Position numbers and translations under genes: made by a program. From Opitutia bacterium (lineage in GTDB: Bacteria > Verrucomicrobiota > Verrucomicrobiia > Opitutales > Coraliomargaritaceae): 11,705 nucleotides of DNA. Position 1 is the first letter of the stretch, and every line of letters starts with the position of its first letter. This document shows, in pieces, positions 8,114 to 11,705 of this stretch. The stretch is from the NCBI GenBank assembly GCA_018663485.1, contig JABJQI010000199.1, positions 1 to 11,705 on the forward strand, read 5' to 3'. The notes beneath the pieces were generated by a model. It searched no databases, had not been told where the DNA came from, and saw nothing but the letters and a program-made list of their open reading frames with translations.

Positions 8114-8911
8114 ATGGATAAACTAGCCGAGATCATGGCCGCCAAGCGGCACGCACTACGCAACCAGATACGCCCAATTCGCGATTCGGAACTCTCACGA
8201 CTCGCCGACATGCAGCGCCAAGGCGGCAGCTTCCTCAAAGCCCTCGCCCGAAACGACCGCCTTTCGGTAATCGCCGAGATCAAGCGCAAGTCCCCTTCGG
8301 CTGGCGAAATTTCAGATGCCGCCCTAAATGCCGTCGACCAAGCGCGTAAATATATTAACGCCGAAGCCGACTGTCTCTCAATCCTCACTGATACGGATTA
8401 TTTTGGTGGCAGCCTTCAAGACCTCTGGGATGTCGTCGAATTTCTCGAAGTTCACGAACGCAAGGTGCCCTGTTTACGCAAAGACTTTATGGTGCACCCG
8501 GTGCAAGTCGTCGAAGCGGCTGAGGGCGGCGCGCGCTGCATTTTAATCATCGTGCGCGCACTCGCAGACGACGAGATTAAAGCGCTGCGAGACGCGGCTG
8601 GACTGGCTGGGCTCGACGCTCTTTACGAGATTCACGAAGAGCGTGAACTCGAAAAAGCACTTAAGTTCGATCCAAAAATAGTCGGCGTCAACAATCGCGA
8701 TCTCAAGCGTTTCAAGACTGACCTATCCGTATCAGAATTACTGATACCACAAATCCCTGACGATATCATTAAAATCAGCGAAAGCGGTATTTTTGACATT
8801 GAAGATGCCGAACGCGCTAGCGAATGCGGAGCCGATGCGATCCTCGTCGGCGAAGCCCTAATGCGCTCCGAAGACACAGATAGATTGATCGAAGCGTTTC
8901 ACAACGCTTAA
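8114..8911 (+). CDS. trpC: Indole-3-glycerol phosphate synthase
   Basis: TrpC closes the indole ring: it converts carboxyphenylamino-deoxyribulose phosphate to indole-3-glycerol phosphate in cytoplasmic tryptophan synthesis. The 265-residue single-domain (beta/alpha)8 protein starts with the typical MDKLAEIMAAKR. It carries the family signature VIAEIKRKSPS (E55, K57, S60), the catalytic K123 in LRKDF, E172 in YEIHEE, GVNNRDL (N194, R195), ISESGI (E223, S224), and the phosphate loop GADAILVGEALMR (239-251). It is not fused to TrpF, unlike the E. coli enzyme. No other trp gene is nearby, so the pathway genes are probably scattered in this genome. ATG at 8114 lacks a Shine-Dalgarno sequence. The 150-base gap before it, with the palindrome, suggests its own promoter, which I could not identify. 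Confidence 0.95.
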   Translation: MDKLAEIMAAKRHALRNQIRPIRDSELSRLADMQRQGGSFLKALARNDRLSVIAEIKRKSPSAGEISDAALNAVDQARKYINAEADCLSILTDTDYFGGSLQDLWDVVEFLEVHERKVPCLRKDFMVHPVQVVEAAEGGARCILIIVRALADDEIKALRDAAGLAGLDALYEIHEERELEKALKFDPKIVGVNNRDLKRFKTDLSVSELLIPQIPDDIIKISESGIFDIEDAERASECGADAILVGEALMRSEDTDRLIEAFHNA

Positions 8912-8928
8912 GAGAGTATAGAGGTGTT

Positions 8929-9004
8929 AAAGTAGAAAAGTGGGAAAGTAGAATCCACCACCTGCATACTTGAATACTTTCCCGCCTTCCCACCTTTATA
9001 CTTT
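8929..9004. repeat. Imperfect inverted repeat of AAAGTA(G/T)AAA(A/G)GTGGGAA type filling the trpC-rsmA gap
   Basis: Bases 8929-8946 match the reverse complement of 8987-9004 at 16 of 18 positions. An alternative, perfect nine-base pairing GGGAAAGTA (8942-8950) with TACTTTCCC (8975-8983) lies within it, so several hairpins are possible. The element takes up most of the 101-base gap and stops nine bases before the rsmA start. The purine-rich AAAGT..GAAA units look like a dispersed intergenic repeat rather than a normal promoter. It has no long T-run and is a weak terminator candidate at best. Confidence 0.6.
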
Positions 9005-9012
9005 TCCGAATA

Positions 9013-9846
9013 ATGCCACTCAGCCCCAAACAAACCCGCGCGCTGCTTGATGAGCTCGCGCATTTCCCAAACAAAAAGTTGGGACAAAACTTCCTCGTTG
9101 ATGGCAACATCGTGCGCAAGTCGGTCGAGATGGCGGACATTGACGCCAGCAGCCATGTCGTCGAAGTCGGCCCAGGGCTTGGCACCCTCACGCGCGCCAT
9201 TCTCAGCACAGGAGCAACTGTCTGGGCAGTGGAGCGCGATAGGACTCTATCCGAGCATATCCGCACCAACGTACTCCCCGAGCAGCCAAACTTACATTTA
9301 ATCGAAGGTGACTGCCTCGACTACCCGCGTGCCGAGTTGCCGATCGAACAAGCCGAAGCGTGCTTCAAGATCGTCGCCAATCTTCCCTACGCCGTCTCCA
9401 CGCCGTGGATGGAAGCCATAATCTCAGGACCTCTCCCACAGCGCATGGTGCTGATGCTACAAAAAGAAGCCGCCGACCGCTACATCGCCAAGCATGGCAG
9501 CAAAGCGTTCGGAGCCATTTCAATTTTTCTGCAGTCAGTCTATACCGCACATAGCAAGCACCTCGTTTCCGCAAAATGTTTCCACCCCGCACCAAAAGTC
9601 GATTCCGCACTACTGCGTTTGGATCTACGCGAGGACGCGGTACATTTTTCGAAAGTCGCACGCGAATGCATCCGTCGTATCTTTACCCAACGCCGCAAAC
9701 AGCTCGGTGCACTTTGCCAACGCGATCCACTACCCGAAGCACGTGAGTGGTTCGATTCTATTGTAGCAGAAGGAGTCAAAGCGACCGTTCGGCCTGAAGA
9801 ACTCGCCATCGAATACTGGCAAACACTTGCCCGTCGACTCCCATAA
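9013..9846 (+). CDS. rsmA: 16S rRNA (adenine1518-N6/adenine1519-N6)-dimethyltransferase
   Basis: RsmA (KsgA) uses S-adenosylmethionine to dimethylate two adjacent adenosines near the 3' end of 16S rRNA late in small-subunit assembly. The 277-residue protein has the N-terminal KKLGQNFL motif (21-28), the SAM-binding VVEVGPGLGTLT (49-60), the acidic residue E74 that would hold the ribose, and D100 in EGDCLDY. The catalytic NLPY is at 123-126, and FHPAPKVDSALLRL at about 190 is a family signature. The C-terminal helical domain for rRNA binding includes RRIFTQRRKQLG. Length and motifs are normal. ATG at 9013 has no Shine-Dalgarno sequence and lies directly after the inverted repeat. The symporter gene follows after 18 bases, so the two may share a transcript. 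Confidence 0.96.
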   Translation: MPLSPKQTRALLDELAHFPNKKLGQNFLVDGNIVRKSVEMADIDASSHVVEVGPGLGTLTRAILSTGATVWAVERDRTLSEHIRTNVLPEQPNLHLIEGDCLDYPRAELPIEQAEACFKIVANLPYAVSTPWMEAIISGPLPQRMVLMLQKEAADRYIAKHGSKAFGAISIFLQSVYTAHSKHLVSAKCFHPAPKVDSALLRLDLREDAVHFSKVARECIRRIFTQRRKQLGALCQRDPLPEAREWFDSIVAEGVKATVRPEELAIEYWQTLARRLP

Positions 9847-9864
9847 CCTCAACCCCTCAGCATA

Positions 9865-11175
9865 ATGAACCCCATTCACTGGAAACTGCACTGGCAGATA
9901 CTACTCGCACTGGCACTTGCCACACTGTTTGCATGTGTCCTCATGCCCAACATTGACGGAGCGTTTAGCAGTAACGTCGAAGTCTTTTGCCAATTCATCG
10001 GCACGCTCTTCATGAACGCATTGAAGATGGTCATCGTGCCATTGATCGTCGCGTCCATCATCAGCGGAGTCATGCATCTTGGCGCTGAAAAAGGCGTCGG
10101 CCGTATGGGGTTTAAGACCTTTCTTTATTACACCTGCAGTGGAGCTGCGGCAGTCATCGTCGGCGTAGTCGCGGTGAATCTCATCGGCCCCGGTAATATT
10201 GATGCCGAGACGGCCACGGCCATGCTTGGTCGCGGCAGCGAAACTGCCCTCAACGAAGGATTAATGAGCAAGGTCGAAGGCCGTAGCAGCAGCGACCTAT
10301 TTGATATCTTTCTGCGCATGTTTCCGTCCAATATTGTTGATGCGGCGACCAACAATGGCCAACTGCTCGGCGTCATCACCTTCTCGCTACTGTTCGGCGC
10401 CTTCATCGGCAAGTTGCCCGAGACACAACGCGAGACACAGCAAAAGTTCTGGGAGAGCGCCCAGGAAGTGATGCTGAAGCTGACCGACTTCATCATTCGT
10501 TTCGCGCCGTTCGGCGTATTCGGCCTGGTTACCCCAGTGTTGTTCAACGCGCCCATCGGCGACCTCATCGGCGCGATTTTCTGGTTCTTCATCACTGTAG
10601 TTTTAGCTCTGGCGATTCATTTTTTCATCAACCTCGCCCTAGTGCTCAAGTTTATCGGCAAGGTCAACCCGATCACACACTATAAAGAGATGGCACCCGT
10701 GCTGCTCACCGCGTTTTCCACCGCCAGTTCGTCTGCCACTTTACCGCTGACTATTGAAACCGTCGAAACGCGTGCCAAGATTTCGAAAAAGACCTGTTCC
10801 TTCACCTTGCCACTCGGCGCGACGGTGAATATGGACGGCACCGCACTCTACGAATGCGTCGTCGTGCTCTTTATCGCACAACTCTACGCATCCACCGGCC
10901 AAGTCGCACTCGGCATCGGCGATCAGCTACTCGTCGTCTTTCTGGCCCTCACCACCAGTATCGGTGTCGCCGGGATTCCAGCCGCCAGTCTAGTGGCTAT
11001 TGCCGTCATTCTCCCCGCAGTCGGGCTACCCGTCGAAGCGATCGGCGTGGTATGGGTGACGGACCGCATCCTCGATATGTGCCGCACCTCAGTGAACGTC
11101 TTTAGCGATACCGTCGGCGCTGTCGCGATTGCGCGTAGTGAAGGCGAACAGCCGTATCCGATTGAAAATTGTTAG
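9865..11175 (+). CDS. Dicarboxylate/amino acid:cation symporter (DAACS/GltP-DctA family)
   Basis: This inner-membrane carrier takes up acidic amino acids or C4-dicarboxylates with Na+ or H+. The 436-residue protein has the family pattern of eight membrane helices and two re-entrant hairpins. The first hairpin has the serine-rich STASSSATLP (285-294), helix 7 has GATVNMDGT (318-326), and the second hairpin has TTSIGVAGIPAAS (363-375). Helix 8 reads DRILDMCRTSVNVFSD (400-415). By alignment with archaeal GltPh, D404, R407, N411 and D415 correspond to residues that bind substrate and sodium. The Arg favours an acidic substrate, but glutamate/aspartate and dicarboxylates cannot be told apart here. 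It starts 18 bases after rsmA, without a Shine-Dalgarno sequence. The following 57-base gap has no clear terminator. Confidence 0.92.
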   Translation: MNPIHWKLHWQILLALALATLFACVLMPNIDGAFSSNVEVFCQFIGTLFMNALKMVIVPLIVASIISGVMHLGAEKGVGRMGFKTFLYYTCSGAAAVIVGVVAVNLIGPGNIDAETATAMLGRGSETALNEGLMSKVEGRSSSDLFDIFLRMFPSNIVDAATNNGQLLGVITFSLLFGAFIGKLPETQRETQQKFWESAQEVMLKLTDFIIRFAPFGVFGLVTPVLFNAPIGDLIGAIFWFFITVVLALAIHFFINLALVLKFIGKVNPITHYKEMAPVLLTAFSTASSSATLPLTIETVETRAKISKKTCSFTLPLGATVNMDGTALYECVVVLFIAQLYASTGQVALGIGDQLLVVFLALTTSIGVAGIPAASLVAIAVILPAVGLPVEAIGVVWVTDRILDMCRTSVNVFSDTVGAVAIARSEGEQPYPIENC

Positions 11176-11232
11176 ACAAGCATCTCGCTTTTTTCTCCGA
11201 CCAACAAGCAGCTGACAACCAACCACACTCAC

Positions 11233-11691
11233 ATGACTACTGACCAACGCTTAGCCGAACTCGGCATCGAACTTCCAATCGCACCTGCACCAGCTGGTAA
11301 CTACGTCGCGGCCATGCAAGTCGGCAACCTGCTCTACATTTCTGGAGCCATTTGTCTGATCAACGGCGAGATGACCCACACGGGTAAAATCGGTGAAACC
11401 CGTGACCTCGCCTACGGCCAAGCCGCCGCCCGCGTCTGTGCGCTCAATCTTCTCGCCGTGGCCAAAGGTCACCTTGGCGACCTCGACAAAGTCTCCCGCG
11501 TCGTGCAGCTCAATGGCTTCGTCAATGGTGTGCCCGGTTTTGCCGACAGTCCCGCCGTCATCAACGGCGCGTCCGACACCATGGTCGAGATCCTCGGCGA
11601 ACGCGGCCGACACACTCGCGCAGCCGTCGCAGTCACCGGCCTTCCTTTGGACACCACCGTCGAGATCCAAGCGATCTTCGAAGTCGCTTAA
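11233..11691 (+). CDS. RidA/YjgF/YER057c/UK114 family protein
   Basis: RidA proteins hydrolyse reactive enamine/imine intermediates such as 2-aminoacrylate made by PLP enzymes. They form trimers with active sites between subunits. This 152-residue protein is of the longer subgroup with GKIGE...DLAYGQAAARVCALNLLA (about 51-75), GDLDKVSRVV and INGASDTMVEILGERGRH. Near the C-terminus HTRAAVAVTGLPL is followed by VEIQAIFEV. R129 and E144 align with R105 and E120 of E. coli RidA, so deaminase chemistry is possible. Members of this subgroup are poorly characterised and may have other substrates. The gene lies 57 bases after the symporter; a shared amino-acid role would be only a guess. No Shine-Dalgarno sequence precedes ATG at 11233. 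It ends 14 bases before the window edge. Confidence 0.92.
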   Translation: MTTDQRLAELGIELPIAPAPAGNYVAAMQVGNLLYISGAICLINGEMTHTGKIGETRDLAYGQAAARVCALNLLAVAKGHLGDLDKVSRVVQLNGFVNGVPGFADSPAVINGASDTMVEILGERGRHTRAAVAVTGLPLDTTVEIQAIFEVA

Positions 11692-11705
11692 TTAAAAGTA
11701 ATTAA

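Noticed and set aside
10128..10595. 155-codon minus-strand frame
   Set aside because: It is antisense to the symporter gene, which shows full family motifs.
11176..11232. Terminator or promoter between the symporter and the RidA-family gene
   Set aside because: There is a T-run after CTCGC but no stem before it, and no recognisable -35/-10 pair.

Overview
The window reads as an ordinary chromosomal segment of a free-living, Gram-negative bacterium, most likely a member of Verrucomicrobiota (Opitutae/Puniceicoccales type). The grounds are an OmcB/DUF11-type cysteine-containing envelope protein like those of the related Chlamydiae, a three-gene sdhCAB operon with a five-helix cytochrome b558 subunit, a DUF5069 protein, intermediate GC content with AT-rich spacers, and almost no Shine-Dalgarno sequences. 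This placement is inferred from gene content, not from a marker tree. No phage, transposase, CRISPR array, tRNA or rRNA is visible.

Left part (1-4856, all on the minus strand). The sdhC-sdhA-sdhB operon starts near 4856 and ends at a clear intrinsic terminator (1261-1295). It encodes membrane-bound succinate:quinone oxidoreductase: the diheme membrane anchor, the flavoprotein and the iron-sulfur protein. Beyond the terminator, after an AT-rich spacer, lies the 5' part of a secreted cysteine-containing protein with DUF11 repeats. It resembles chlamydial OmcB and runs off the left edge of the window.

Centre (4857-7963). A 359-base divergent spacer separates sdhC from pyrG (CTP synthase). It holds a short palindrome on the sdhC side and two overlapping inverted repeats in the presumed pyrG leader. 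Downstream of pyrG, tightly packed on the plus strand, are an uncharacterised lipoprotein with a possible transglutaminase-like Cys/His/Asp arrangement and a DUF5069 protein. These three genes look like one transcription unit, closed by a 66-base imperfect palindrome.

Right part (8114-11691, plus strand). This part holds trpC (tryptophan synthesis), rsmA (16S rRNA dimethyladenosine methyltransferase), a dicarboxylate/amino acid:cation symporter and a RidA-family protein. A second imperfect inverted repeat fills the trpC-rsmA gap. These are housekeeping genes with no obvious common pathway. The symporter follows rsmA by 18 bases and could be co-transcribed with it.

I do not see a clearly novel multi-gene system. 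The items most worth a second look are the OmcB-like protein, the candidate catalytic triad in the lipoprotein, the palindromic intergenic elements and the possible alternative structures in the pyrG leader.
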